NCBI GenBank assembly: GCA_001553355.1
Contig: KQ960828.1
Location: 67,668-131,667 of the forward strand
DNA: 64,000 nt
Direction: 5' to 3'
Source of the DNA: Veillonellaceae bacterium DNF00626
Lineage (GTDB): Bacteria > Bacillota > Negativicutes > Veillonellales > Dialisteraceae
Shown here: piece by piece, positions 20,841-30,162 of the stretch
Numbering within the stretch: position 1 is the stretch's first letter
Layout: every line of letters starts with the position of its first letter
The notes under the pieces: generated by a model
The model's input: only the letters and a program-made list of their open reading frames with translations
What the model was told of the DNA's origin: nothing
The model's database searches: none
Translations under genes and position numbers: made by a program

Positions 20841-22119
20841 ATGGCTGATATCGAAAAACCGATCATGCAGTTGTACCATGACCGGAGTGTGGCGGGCGGT
20901 AGCATTTTGTGAAGGATGCGCAGTTATCTTTCATAGTCCGTTAGGCTGTGTTCACGTGGCAGATAAATTGGAATTAGGATCTTATTATCGCATTGTGGCA
21001 GAAGGCGGTAGAGAGCGTTTTGATTTGGTACCTTTGGTTTCTTCAAATATGCGTGAAAAGGATACGATTTTTGGGGCAGTTAATAGGTTGCATCAGTGTA
21101 TTTCTTTTGTAATGGAGAATTATAAGCCGAAATGTCTTTTAATTGCGACATCTTGTGTAGCAGGGGTTATTGGTGATGATGTGGAATCGGAAGCAGAAGA
21201 AGCAGAAATGAACTACGGGATTCCTGTCTTGTGCATGCCTTTTGGTGGATTTTTGGGTGGAGAATATTCTGATGGGTATTATAAAACGATTGATATGATT
21301 ATTCATCGGTTTTTTAAGGTGCAAAAAAAGGTGAAGGGGACGGTACTTCTTTTAGGAGATCAGATGGGACCGGAAGGTCAGTATGCTAAAGAGGTGAGAC
21401 GTATATTGTCACTTTTTGGTTTAACCGTGAAATGGCAATTTCCTGCTTATGTACCTTTTGATGAATGGAGTACATTGCCATCAGCAGAGCTTATGGTTCT
21501 TTTGGGACGGTCCGGCGAGTCGGAAGGACTTATACGTACAGCAGAAATGCTGGAGGAAGAATATCATATTCATAATTTAGGATTTATATATCCTATTGGT
21601 TGGGAAAATACTTGTGCATGGATACGGAAAATTGCAGAATGGCAAGGAAATTTACCATTAGGTGAAAAAATTATTGATGAAGAGGAGAAAAGACTGACTG
21701 AATATGTAAAAACGATTTTACATGTAACGGAAGGGAAAATAGCATCTATTGGCATTGGTAGGGGACCTATATGGTATGATCCCGGAGATACTATTCGCTC
21801 AGTGAGTCGACTTCATATGAAGTTACAATGTGTAATTTTATATGATAATTTAAGTGATAAAGAAAAAGAAATTTATCGTGAAAGAATTCGGAAATATACA
21901 GATGTACCTATTCTTGATGGAAAAGATAGTCAAATGATGATGGATAATTCAGATTTGCTTTTAACTACCAATGAAATAGTAAATACTAAAGCGAAACAAT
22001 TTTTTATTCCTATGGTGCCATTAGCAGGAACAACCGGGGAAATAGTAACGTTGCGTACGTTGTATCGCCTACTTTGTCGCTATGGAAATAAAGGGGGTAT
22101 TGCTTATGCCACAGTATGA
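20824..22119 (+). CDS. Nitrogenase component 1-like subunit (NifD/BchN-like)
   Basis: 431 aa. A NifD-superfamily fold is suggested by three cysteines in the P-cluster/NB-cluster pattern: Cys17 (CTMTG), Cys42 (HSPLGC) and Cys111 ([14 protein letters not shown]). Extra Cys15, Cys29 and Cys32 lie nearby. I see no equivalents of the NifD Cys275 and His442 that hold FeMo-co, so the active site probably binds an organic substrate or another cofactor. It starts 17 bases before the previous stop. It pairs with the next gene to make the catalytic component; the substrate is unknown. Confidence 0.82.
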   Translation: MEPKTKWLISKNRSCSCTMTGVWRAVAFCEGCAVIFHSPLGCVHVADKLELGSYYRIVAEGGRERFDLVPLVSSNMREKDTIFGAVNRLHQCISFVMENYKPKCLLIATSCVAGVIGDDVESEAEEAEMNYGIPVLCMPFGGFLGGEYSDGYYKTIDMIIHRFFKVQKKVKGTVLLLGDQMGPEGQYAKEVRRILSLFGLTVKWQFPAYVPFDEWSTLPSAELMVLLGRSGESEGLIRTAEMLEEEYHIHNLGFIYPIGWENTCAWIRKIAEWQGNLPLGEKIIDEEEKRLTEYVKTILHVTEGKIASIGIGRGPIWYDPGDTIRSVSRLHMKLQCVILYDNLSDKEKEIYRERIRKYTDVPILDGKDSQMMMDNSDLLLTTNEIVNTKAKQFFIPMVPLAGTTGEIVTLRTLYRLLCRYGNKGGIAYATV

Positions 22120-23383
22120 ATGGGGAGCAGCTTGCCATTTTTCCGGCACATGTGCGTTAACAGGTTCAGCCACCTTTTTTGTATCTATTCCGGGTAGTTA
22201 TGTAATGGTGAATGGGCCTTTATGGTGTTATTTTTATGCTATGCGACATGTGGAAAGTGTCATACCCGGTGCAGCATCGAGATTTTATTGTACGCAGCCA
22301 TCACAAACGTCTTTAATTTATGGTACGGAGCAAGATTTGAATGAGGGATTTGAGTATTTAAAAAAGAACGTTTCACCTGAGCGTTTATTTATACAAAATA
22401 ATTGCAGTATTAGTATGGTAGGGGATGATTTAAAGGGAATTGCTGCAAAAGCAAAGCTTCCTTATCCGGTATACACTATGGACAGTGGTGGATTAAGTGG
22501 TAGTTTTGAAGGCGGATATAGTAAAGCTCTGGTACTTGTCGTTAATGAAATGAAAGCACAAAAGACGGTGGATAATTCAGTGAATATATTGGGATTATCT
22601 AATACAATGTTTCGAGGAATGGCTAACGGTAAAGAAATCACACGGATTCTTGAAGAAAGTGGAATTTCTGTTATATCGACGCCGGGTTTAGGTGATAAAT
22701 GGGAACAAATCATGGAAGCGCCTAAAGCAGCACTAAATGTTGTAGTGCGTGATGAATTGGGGCTTAGTGCAGCAGAAAAAATGAAAGAAATTTTTGGTAT
22801 TCCCTACATCTCTATTGGACTACCTTTTGGCATTGATGGAACGATAGATTGGCTTTCACAAGTGAAGAAAGCTTTACCGGGGTTGGAATTATCAAAAGTT
22901 GAATGTGAGGCTAAGGAGAAAAAAGAAAAATTAAAGCATATTGGAAGTAATAATGAATCTATGTGGGGCCCGTTGTGGTTTGATCGTATTTTAGTTTCTG
23001 CACCACCATCGGAAGCTATGGGAATTGCTGATGCCATACGAAATGAGTGGGTCGATACGGAAAAATTGATAATCCATTTTTTAGTACCTTGTGATTTGAA
23101 TCCACGATCAGCAGATATCATTCGTAATGTAGGAAAAGATGATCAGGGAATCAAGGAAGATTATGATGCATGGGTGGATGGTTTAGTATTGGGGAGTTCT
23201 CATGAAGCAGCAAGGCTTATCCGTTTACAAAAAAAGTTTATGAGTATTAACATTACACGACCTTCATATAATGAAGTAGCAGTGGATGATTTGCCTATTT
23301 GTGGATTAAGAGGAGCAGAGTATCTTTTTGGTCGGTTATGGAACGTGAAATTATTTAGGAGAATGGAAGAACAAAAGACATGA
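22106..23383 (+). CDS. Nitrogenase component 1-like subunit (NifK/BchB-like)
   Basis: 425 aa from the ATG at 22106, preceded by AAGGGGG; it overlaps the NifD-like gene by 14 bases. NifK-like hallmarks: Cys10/Cys16, VNGPLWC (Cys41), the FYCTQPSQTSLIYGTEQDL segment (like NifK's CxYGGTEKL), and NNCSISMVGDDL (Cys100). It would form a heterotetramer with the preceding subunit and receive electrons from the NifH-like protein. Having two distinct subunits resembles DPOR/COR or the NflDK enzymes more than CfbD, which is a single-subunit type. Confidence 0.82.
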   Translation: MPQYEWGAACHFSGTCALTGSATFFVSIPGSYVMVNGPLWCYFYAMRHVESVIPGAASRFYCTQPSQTSLIYGTEQDLNEGFEYLKKNVSPERLFIQNNCSISMVGDDLKGIAAKAKLPYPVYTMDSGGLSGSFEGGYSKALVLVVNEMKAQKTVDNSVNILGLSNTMFRGMANGKEITRILEESGISVISTPGLGDKWEQIMEAPKAALNVVVRDELGLSAAEKMKEIFGIPYISIGLPFGIDGTIDWLSQVKKALPGLELSKVECEAKEKKEKLKHIGSNNESMWGPLWFDRILVSAPPSEAMGIADAIRNEWVDTEKLIIHFLVPCDLNPRSADIIRNVGKDDQGIKEDYDAWVDGLVLGSSHEAARLIRLQKKFMSINITRPSYNEVAVDDLPICGLRGAEYLFGRLWNVKLFRRMEEQKT

Positions 23384-24345
23384 AAAAATTTTTTCTTTTT
23401 TTGATATTATTTATAGTATCCTTTACCACGGCTTGTAATTTTACAGGAAATTCCGGGTTTTCATCATCCGGTTCAGCGTATGAAGTAACCGATGATGAAA
23501 ATCGTATTGTTCGATTACCTCATAAACCGATAAGAATAGTATCTCTTACTTATGGTACAGATGAAATCTTGCTTGGATTAGTAGATATTGAACGAATAAA
23601 AGGTTTATCAAAGTATGCAGGAAATCCGGATATTTCTTTTGTTTCAGAAAAAGAGAAGGAAATGGTTGGTGTATCGGTAGAGCTTAATGCGGAACAAATT
23701 GCATCACTTACACCCGATTTGGTATTGGCGTCACCGGCTATTTCTAAAGCATTAATTCATACATTAGAAGAAATGAAAATTCCGGTTTATATTGCTGCAT
23801 CTCCTAATAATTGGGAGGAAATGGAAAAGCGTATACGTGGTATTTCGAGAGCGGTAGATGAAATTAAGCGTGGGGATGATATGATTGCAGAGATGAATGA
23901 AAAGAAAAAAGTATTGGATGAAAAATTATCTATTATCACTCCGGGGAAAGAACGAGTTGTTTTGGGATTATATTTTAGAGGAATTTTAGGGAAAAAAGGG
24001 ACACTTTTTTGCGAAGTTTTGCGTATGGCTCATGTAAGAGATGGAGCAGAGGATATTGAAATACCTAGGGGATCTAACGCATATTTGTCTAATGAAATGA
24101 TTCCACGCATTAATCCTGACGTATTGCTTATGCCGGTGTGGAGAGTAAAAGATGGGGATAATCCGGATGAATTTGCCAATGAGATGATGACGAATCCGGC
24201 TTATCAAAATGTGAAAGCTGTAAAAAATCATCGATTAGTTCCTTTGCAGGAAAAATATAAATATGTTATGTCGCAGCATTTGGTTGATGCGATAGAAGCG
24301 ACAGCAAAAGCGGTGTATCCTGAATTGTGGGAAGATTGTGAATAG
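23380..24345 (+). CDS. Periplasmic-binding lipoprotein of the BtuF/FepB type
   Basis: 321 aa. Signal peptide with lipobox FTTAC (lipidated Cys19), then a class III binding-protein fold typical of receptors for corrinoids, haem and Fe(III)-siderophores (RIVSLTYGTDEILLGLVD, LVLASPAI, NPDVLLMP). It overlaps the NifK-like gene by 4 bases and is followed at once by the CobN-like gene. No permease or ATPase of the BtuCD kind is in the window. It may bind the pathway's tetrapyrrole substrate or metal outside the membrane and borrow a transporter encoded elsewhere. The ligand is inference. Confidence 0.8.
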   Translation: MKKFFLFLILFIVSFTTACNFTGNSGFSSSGSAYEVTDDENRIVRLPHKPIRIVSLTYGTDEILLGLVDIERIKGLSKYAGNPDISFVSEKEKEMVGVSVELNAEQIASLTPDLVLASPAISKALIHTLEEMKIPVYIAASPNNWEEMEKRIRGISRAVDEIKRGDDMIAEMNEKKKVLDEKLSIITPGKERVVLGLYFRGILGKKGTLFCEVLRMAHVRDGAEDIEIPRGSNAYLSNEMIPRINPDVLLMPVWRVKDGDNPDEFANEMMTNPAYQNVKAVKNHRLVPLQEKYKYVMSQHLVDAIEATAKAVYPELWEDCE

Positions 24346-24354
24346 GTGATAACA

Positions 24355-27300
24355 ATGGAAGGGAAAGTTTTATATATAACGAATATTGATCGTCGATTTT
24401 CCATGATGAGAAAAGCTTGCGATATACTTCATGAGGATAATTTGATTCCATCAGATTATGAAGTGTTGAAAATTGATGCGATGACGGCGTTTACCGATGT
24501 GTGGGAACGTAAATTAGTTCATAGTGATTTAGTGATTATCCGCTTTATGGGAAATACGATCCGCACGCTTTTCTGGGATAAATGCCTTCATTTTTTGCGT
24601 ACTCAAAAAATTCCCTTTTACATGGATGCATCGGGATCGGCAGAAGGGGAATTTGGCGATGGAATTTCTGATGACGTAGCTGATTTAATAAAAAAATATA
24701 GCACTTATGGCGGAATTGAAAATTATAAAAATCTCTGGTATTATTTGGCTTCTCTTTTTAATCCTGAGATACAAAATGTACCTTTGCCTGAGTCTTATTG
24801 TTGGGCAGGTATATTTCATCCGGATTTGCCGAAAACTTATACAACTGATGTAAAAAATTATGTAAATAAATATATAGATCCACAAAGACCTACGATCGGT
24901 TTTGTTTTTTATCGTGATGAATGGATATGGGGGGATTTGGCGTATCAAACGGCATTTATACGAGAGGCAGAAAAGCAAGGTGTAAATGTTATTTCGGTAT
25001 TTACAAATGGAATGCCTGATGCATCAGCAGGAATGCCTTCTATTAAAGAAGTATTCCAAAAATATTTTACTTGTAACGGGAATACAATTATAGATGTGAT
25101 GGTGAATGTAATGAAATTTTCATTTACTACATCGGGTTCTATATCGGTAGAAGATTTAAAAGTTTTAGGAGTTCCTATTTTACAAGCGTATTCCCTTATT
25201 ATGCCTAAAAAAGAATGGGAAGAGTCATCAGAAGGTATGAACCCCATGGAAATTTCCATTAGTATTTCTATTCCGGAGTTTGATGGAATCATTCATGGGG
25301 TACCTATAGCATATAAGCATTTTACGAAGAATGATGAAGTGGAATATTTACCTATGGAAGAACGGATGGCACGAATGGTCTCAAAAGCAAAAAAATGGGC
25401 CATGCTCCACCGAAAGGCAAATAAAGATAAGAAAATAGCAATTATATTTCATAATTATCCTCCCACTAATTCGTCTATTGGAAGTGCTCTCGGGTTAGAT
25501 AGTATAGAAAGTATTCGTAAGCTTCTTGAACGAATGAAGCAAGAAGAGTATGCGGTAGATTTTATCCCTGAAAATACAGAATCTTTTATGGACATATTAA
25601 CATCCCATGCGACTAATGATATGACGATGATGACAGAAAAACGTCTTGAAATGTGTCAAAAGGTATCAAAAGAAACGTATAAGAATTTTTATCAAACGTT
25701 TGAAAATTCTGTGAAGAAACAGATGGAAAAAGATTGGGGAGAAGCACCGGGAAAAATTATGTTTCATAATGATGGCTTGCTTGTACCGGGAACAATGGAT
25801 GGAAATGTGTTTATTACGGTACAAGCACCTCGAGGATATGGGATGGATCCGGACAAGGTCTATCATGATCCTCTTGTAGCTCCTACGCATCAATATATTG
25901 CTTTTTATGAGTGGATCCGTGATGTATGGAAGGCAGATGCAGTTATTCATGTAGGTACACATGGAAATTTGGAATGGCTTCCGGGTAAAGGGGCAGGTTT
26001 GGATAGAGCCAGTTATCCGGATTTGGCATTGGGAGATTTGCCGGATCTTTATATCTATCATATGACGATTACCGGAGAAGGTATTCAAGCGAAACGACGT
26101 GGGGCCGCTTGTTTGATTGACCATTTGCCGGCACCATTAGCGGAAGCCGGTACTTATGATGAACTTACTGAATTAGATAAAACATTAGAAGAATATGCAC
26201 ATTTTAGGCAAACAGAACCGGGAAATGTGACGGCTTTAGAACCGCTTATTCGTGAGTTAGCAGTAAAAGCCAATTTAGATGGAGAGGTTCCATTGCATGA
26301 TGGAGAGGATTTTTCTCATTATGCCGAAGAGTTACATGAGTATGTGGAAGAATTAAAAAATAGCGAAGTACATATCGGGCTGCATATATTGGGGAAAGAA
26401 CCTGAAGGAGAAATTTTGATTGAAGATATTATTCAGTTGTTACGACTCCCTAATGGAGATATACCGTCTATTTATGCATTGTGGGCAGAGAAATATCAAG
26501 TGGAATATGATGCACTCATTGAGTCCCCCAGTGAATTTTATGAGCCTCTTCAGATAACTTATAGTCGACTTTTTGAAAAAATAAAAGAAGAAATTAAAGT
26601 GATGGTATCGTTTTTAGTGGCCCATGGATTTATGAAAGAAATACAAAAAGAAGCTCTTGCGTTGCCTTATATTTCAATCGGTGATGAAGAGTGGAAAGAA
26701 CATGTGCATATGATGATTTCCTATATATGTGATACTCTTATTCCCTTATTATCTAAGACGCATGAAGAATTAGATCACTTAATGGATGGGCTTGCAGGTA
26801 AGTATGTATTACCCGGGCCATCAGGTTCACCCCATACCGGTGGTGTTTCATTACTTCCTTCAGGAAGAAATTTCTTTGGTATCGATCCACGTATTTTGCC
26901 TACAAAAGCAGCGTGGAGTTTGGGACAAAAATTAGGAAATCAAATGATTGAAGAATATGTAGCGGCTGAAGGAAAATATCCGGAAAATGTGGGGATTGTT
27001 TTCTGGGCCGGTTCTAATATGCGAAGCCGAGGACAATGCATTGCGGAATATTTATATCTTTTAGGAGTGAAGCCTATATGGGAAAAAGGAAATTTATATG
27101 TCAAAAGATTGGAAGTTATCCCCTTGGAAGAGTTGAAGCGGCCACGTATTGATGTGATGGGACGTATTAGCGGACTCTTCCGAGATACAATGCCGCAAGT
27201 AGTAAAGCTTGTTGATAAAGCCGTGCTTATGGTGGCTGATTTAGATGAACCTAAGGAATTAAATTATGTTAAAAAGCATGTAATAGATGATAGTCAGGAA

Positions 27301-28080
27301 ATGATGGCATCCGGCGTATCGAAAGAAGAGGCATGGAGACGAGCGGCATATCGTATTTTTGGTGATGCACCGGGAACGTATGGCGCCGGTGTTTCCAAAG
27401 TTCTTGATGCAAAGAATTGGCAAACGATTGATGATTTAGCGGATGTTTATGTACGATGGGGCGGTCATGCTTATGGCGGAGATGCTCATGGAATGTATTC
27501 ACCGGAACTTTTTAGGAAACGTTTATCCGTCACTGATGTAACCATTAAGAATGAAAATAATCACGAAACGAATGTACTTAGTTCTGATGATTATAATGCT
27601 TATCATGGCGGAATGATTGTTGCGGTGAAAAGCATTAGCGGAAAAGCGCCTCGTTCCTACGTAGGGGATACTACCGATCAATCGAAACCACGGACTACAT
27701 CGTTACAAGCAGAAGTAAAGCGTATTTTTAGAACAGAATCTATTAATCCTAAATATATCGAAGGATTGATGAAACATGGATATAAAGGAGCTTCAGATTT
27801 AGCCAAAATGCTATCAGTTAGTTATCAATGGGATGCTACATCGGATGTGATGGATGATTGGATGTATGATAAATATGCAGAGAAATATGTATTTGATAAA
27901 GATGTACAAAATTGGATGCGACAAGTAAATCCTTGGGCATTGCAAAATATGGCAGAAACTTTATTAGAAGCACAAAAACGCGGAATGTGGAATACTTCGG
28001 AAGAAATGGTAAAAAAACTTCAAGCATTATATTTATCAGTAGAAGGTGATTTAGAAGAAACCGGTGATGATGATGGATGA
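24355..28080 (+). CDS. CobN/BchH-like chelatase large subunit
   Basis: 1241 aa from the ATG at 24355; a GTG at 24346 is also in frame, but AGGTGAT fits 24355 better. CobN and BchH/ChlH bind the tetrapyrrole and receive the metal ion. Family hallmarks: HVGTHGNLEWLPGKG from residue 532 and RPRIDVMGRISGLFRD from residue 929; the length matches the family. It follows the binding-protein gene directly and shares the operon with BchI-like and BchD-like ATPases, giving a complete three-subunit chelatase. The metal (Mg, Co, Ni or other) and the macrocycle cannot be told from the sequence. Confidence 0.9.
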   Translation: MEGKVLYITNIDRRFSMMRKACDILHEDNLIPSDYEVLKIDAMTAFTDVWERKLVHSDLVIIRFMGNTIRTLFWDKCLHFLRTQKIPFYMDASGSAEGEFGDGISDDVADLIKKYSTYGGIENYKNLWYYLASLFNPEIQNVPLPESYCWAGIFHPDLPKTYTTDVKNYVNKYIDPQRPTIGFVFYRDEWIWGDLAYQTAFIREAEKQGVNVISVFTNGMPDASAGMPSIKEVFQKYFTCNGNTIIDVMVNVMKFSFTTSGSISVEDLKVLGVPILQAYSLIMPKKEWEESSEGMNPMEISISISIPEFDGIIHGVPIAYKHFTKNDEVEYLPMEERMARMVSKAKKWAMLHRKANKDKKIAIIFHNYPPTNSSIGSALGLDSIESIRKLLERMKQEEYAVDFIPENTESFMDILTSHATNDMTMMTEKRLEMCQKVSKETYKNFYQTFENSVKKQMEKDWGEAPGKIMFHNDGLLVPGTMDGNVFITVQAPRGYGMDPDKVYHDPLVAPTHQYIAFYEWIRDVWKADAVIHVGTHGNLEWLPGKGAGLDRASYPDLALGDLPDLYIYHMTITGEGIQAKRRGAACLIDHLPAPLAEAGTYDELTELDKTLEEYAHFRQTEPGNVTALEPLIRELAVKANLDGEVPLHDGEDFSHYAEELHEYVEELKNSEVHIGLHILGKEPEGEILIEDIIQLLRLPNGDIPSIYALWAEKYQVEYDALIESPSEFYEPLQITYSRLFEKIKEEIKVMVSFLVAHGFMKEIQKEALALPYISIGDEEWKEHVHMMISYICDTLIPLLSKTHEELDHLMDGLAGKYVLPGPSGSPHTGGVSLLPSGRNFFGIDPRILPTKAAWSLGQKLGNQMIEEYVAAEGKYPENVGIVFWAGSNMRSRGQCIAEYLYLLGVKPIWEKGNLYVKRLEVIPLEELKRPRIDVMGRISGLFRDTMPQVVKLVDKAVLMVADLDEPKELNYVKKHVIDDSQEMMASGVSKEEAWRRAAYRIFGDAPGTYGAGVSKVLDAKNWQTIDDLADVYVRWGGHAYGGDAHGMYSPELFRKRLSVTDVTIKNENNHETNVLSSDDYNAYHGGMIVAVKSISGKAPRSYVGDTTDQSKPRTTSLQAEVKRIFRTESINPKYIEGLMKHGYKGASDLAKMLSVSYQWDATSDVMDDWMYDKYAEKYVFDKDVQNWMRQVNPWALQNMAETLLEAQKRGMWNTSEEMVKKLQALYLSVEGDLEETGDDDG

Positions 28081-29137
28081 TAAATCGTTACCACCTATTC
28101 GGATGTTGGTACTGACACTTACAGGTCGTTGTAATTTTACTTGTCAATATTGTTATGCTTCGGAGCAAGAACAAATTGATATGGATGAAAAAACAGCGTT
28201 GTCTGCTGTAACGATGGCAGGTTTATCAGGGAAACGGTTTTTATTACAGTTTTCCGGCGGTGAGCCATTATTACAGTTTCCGTTAATTCGCAAGGTTGTT
28301 CATTTGGTAGAGCAAAATAATTGGAACGCACAAATGCAAATTCAAACCAATGGATCGTTATTAACTAAGGAAATAGGTAAATGGCTTTATGATCATCGTG
28401 TGGGAATTGGTATTTCTTGCGATGGTAGACCAAAAGTGATGAATCGTACACGGCAATTAAAGGATGGTAGACCGTCATCATCGGTGGTGGGATATGCCTT
28501 TCAAAATCTTGTGAAAAATGGAATTGAAACAGGAGTGACTTGTGTCGTAACTGATGATATGGTGAAGGAACTTGACGGTATTGTTGATATGGCATATTTT
28601 TATGGTAATGTTCATCAAATTGGTTTTGACATACTTCGTGAACAAGGTCGTGGTATGAGATTGCAAGCACCGACGGGACAACAAATGACCGAAGCATTAG
28701 AGAAAACTGCACGAAAAGTAGATGAGTTTACGAAATTAACAGGGCGGGAAGTGCATTTTACACAAGAGGACAAGGTGGCAATGCTTAAGCGGACAGGGAA
28801 ATATGATTTTCCGCATTGCTTTGCTATGAATGGAGAGGCCGCTTTTGTTGATGTGAAAGGTGGAATTTATGCTTGCTCATCTTTAATGGGGCAAGAAAAA
28901 TATTGTATTGGTACGGTAGCGGATGGTCGAGATGTAAAAAAAGTAAGAGCAGTGGCGTATTTTATTGAAAAAGCAATGAAACCTTGCCGAGAGTGTGAAT
29001 ATTTCTTTTTATGCGGCGGTGGTTGTTTTTCAAGATGGCTAGATAAGAATGGCGAAATACATATTTCAGAGGCTGAATGTGCTATGAAAAAATTTTTTAT
29101 TCAGAGATATTTGAGGAGACATGGGGAGGCATTATGA
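28067..29137 (+). CDS. Radical SAM enzyme with SPASM domain
   Basis: About 356 aa. The start is uncertain: GTG 28064 and ATGs at 28067, 28070 and 28073 are all in frame and no Shine-Dalgarno decides. Radical SAM motif CNFTCQYC (Cys22, 26, 29 from the 28067 start), then FSGGEPL for SAM binding. The C-terminal SPASM part has cysteines in [22 protein letters not shown] and [14 protein letters not shown], for auxiliary [4Fe-4S] clusters. SPASM/twitch enzymes NirJ, AhbC and AhbD edit tetrapyrrole side chains; others modify peptides. No precursor peptide gene is visible, so tetrapyrrole editing is favoured here. Confidence 0.82.
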   Translation: MMMDDKSLPPIRMLVLTLTGRCNFTCQYCYASEQEQIDMDEKTALSAVTMAGLSGKRFLLQFSGGEPLLQFPLIRKVVHLVEQNNWNAQMQIQTNGSLLTKEIGKWLYDHRVGIGISCDGRPKVMNRTRQLKDGRPSSSVVGYAFQNLVKNGIETGVTCVVTDDMVKELDGIVDMAYFYGNVHQIGFDILREQGRGMRLQAPTGQQMTEALEKTARKVDEFTKLTGREVHFTQEDKVAMLKRTGKYDFPHCFAMNGEAAFVDVKGGIYACSSLMGQEKYCIGTVADGRDVKKVRAVAYFIEKAMKPCRECEYFFLCGGGCFSRWLDKNGEIHISEAECAMKKFFIQRYLRRHGEAL

Positions 29138-30162
29138 AAAGACAAGAAACATTTCCATTTACAGCAATTATTGGTCAAGATGATATGAAATTAGCACTCA
29201 TTTTAAATGTAGTGAATCCAAAGTTAGGTGGTGTATTAATTCAAGGCGAAAAGGGAACCGCCAAGTCTACGGCTGTTCGTGCTATTACTGATTTAATGCC
29301 CCTTCGTAGATGTATTGTCGGTAGTCGTTATCATGATGATCCGGATGATCCTGCTATATGGAGTGATGAAAGTCATAAATTATATGATGGGAAAGAACCG
29401 CCGGTAGAGTTATTGCCTATGAAAGTGGTGGAACTTCCTGTGAGTGCCACAGAAGATAGAGTTGTGGGCACATTAGATATTGAAGTGGCGATCCATGAAG
29501 GGAAACGATCTTTTGAGCCGGGCATATTGGCAGATGCCAATAGAAACATTCTTTATGTAGACGAAATTAATTTGCTTGATGACCATGTAGTTGATGTATT
29601 ACTTGATTCAGCAGCTATGGGCGTCAATACCGTAGAAAGAGAAGGCATTTCCTATTCGCATCCGGCTCATTTTTCTTTAGTGGGGACAATGAATCCCGAA
29701 GAGGGAGACATTCGTCCGCAACTTTTAGATCGATTTGCGTTATCAGTAAAAGTGGTGGGAGAACAAAATCCGGAGAAACGAGCAGAAATCATTAAACGGC
29801 GATTAGCTTATGAAAGTGATCCTGAAAAATTTCTTCTATCATGGAAAACAGAACAAGAAAAGGAAACGAAGCATATCGAAGAAGCCATGACATTATTACC
29901 TAAGGTTACTACATCGGATGAGATATTACTTTTAGCAGCTAAAATAGCTATTTCTCTTGGGGTAGACGGACATCGTTCGGATATTACTTTAATAAAAACG
30001 GCAGAGACCATAGCTGCAGTAGAAGGACATAGTAAAACAACAAAAGAAGACGTACGGAAAGCTTCACGATTAGTCCTTCCTCATCGTATGAGACGCCGAC
30101 CATTTGAAGAGCAAGTAGTTGATTGGTCAGTAGTGGATAAGGTTATTGATGATGAAGAATAA
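29134..30162 (+). CDS. BchI/ChlI-like chelatase AAA+ subunit
   Basis: 342 aa from the ATG at 29134 (GGGGAGG just upstream; 4-base overlap with the radical SAM gene). Mg-chelatase I subunits form AAA+ rings that power metal insertion. Walker A GEKGTAKS (38-45), Walker [13 protein letters not shown], sensor [19 protein letters not shown], and [12 protein letters not shown] in the helical lid. The TMNPEEG and RPQLLDRF motifs are typical of the ChlI family. It partners with the next, paralogous gene. Confidence 0.9.
   Translation: MKRQETFPFTAIIGQDDMKLALILNVVNPKLGGVLIQGEKGTAKSTAVRAITDLMPLRRCIVGSRYHDDPDDPAIWSDESHKLYDGKEPPVELLPMKVVELPVSATEDRVVGTLDIEVAIHEGKRSFEPGILADANRNILYVDEINLLDDHVVDVLLDSAAMGVNTVEREGISYSHPAHFSLVGTMNPEEGDIRPQLLDRFALSVKVVGEQNPEKRAEIIKRRLAYESDPEKFLLSWKTEQEKETKHIEEAMTLLPKVTTSDEILLLAAKIAISLGVDGHRSDITLIKTAETIAAVEGHSKTTKEDVRKASRLVLPHRMRRRPFEEQVVDWSVVDKVIDDEE

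Noticed and set aside
20022-23383. Genuine nitrogenase (nifHDK)
   Set aside because: The sequences are NifH/D/K-like, but no nifB, nifE or nifN is present, FeMo-co ligands are not evident, and the neighbours are chelatase genes.
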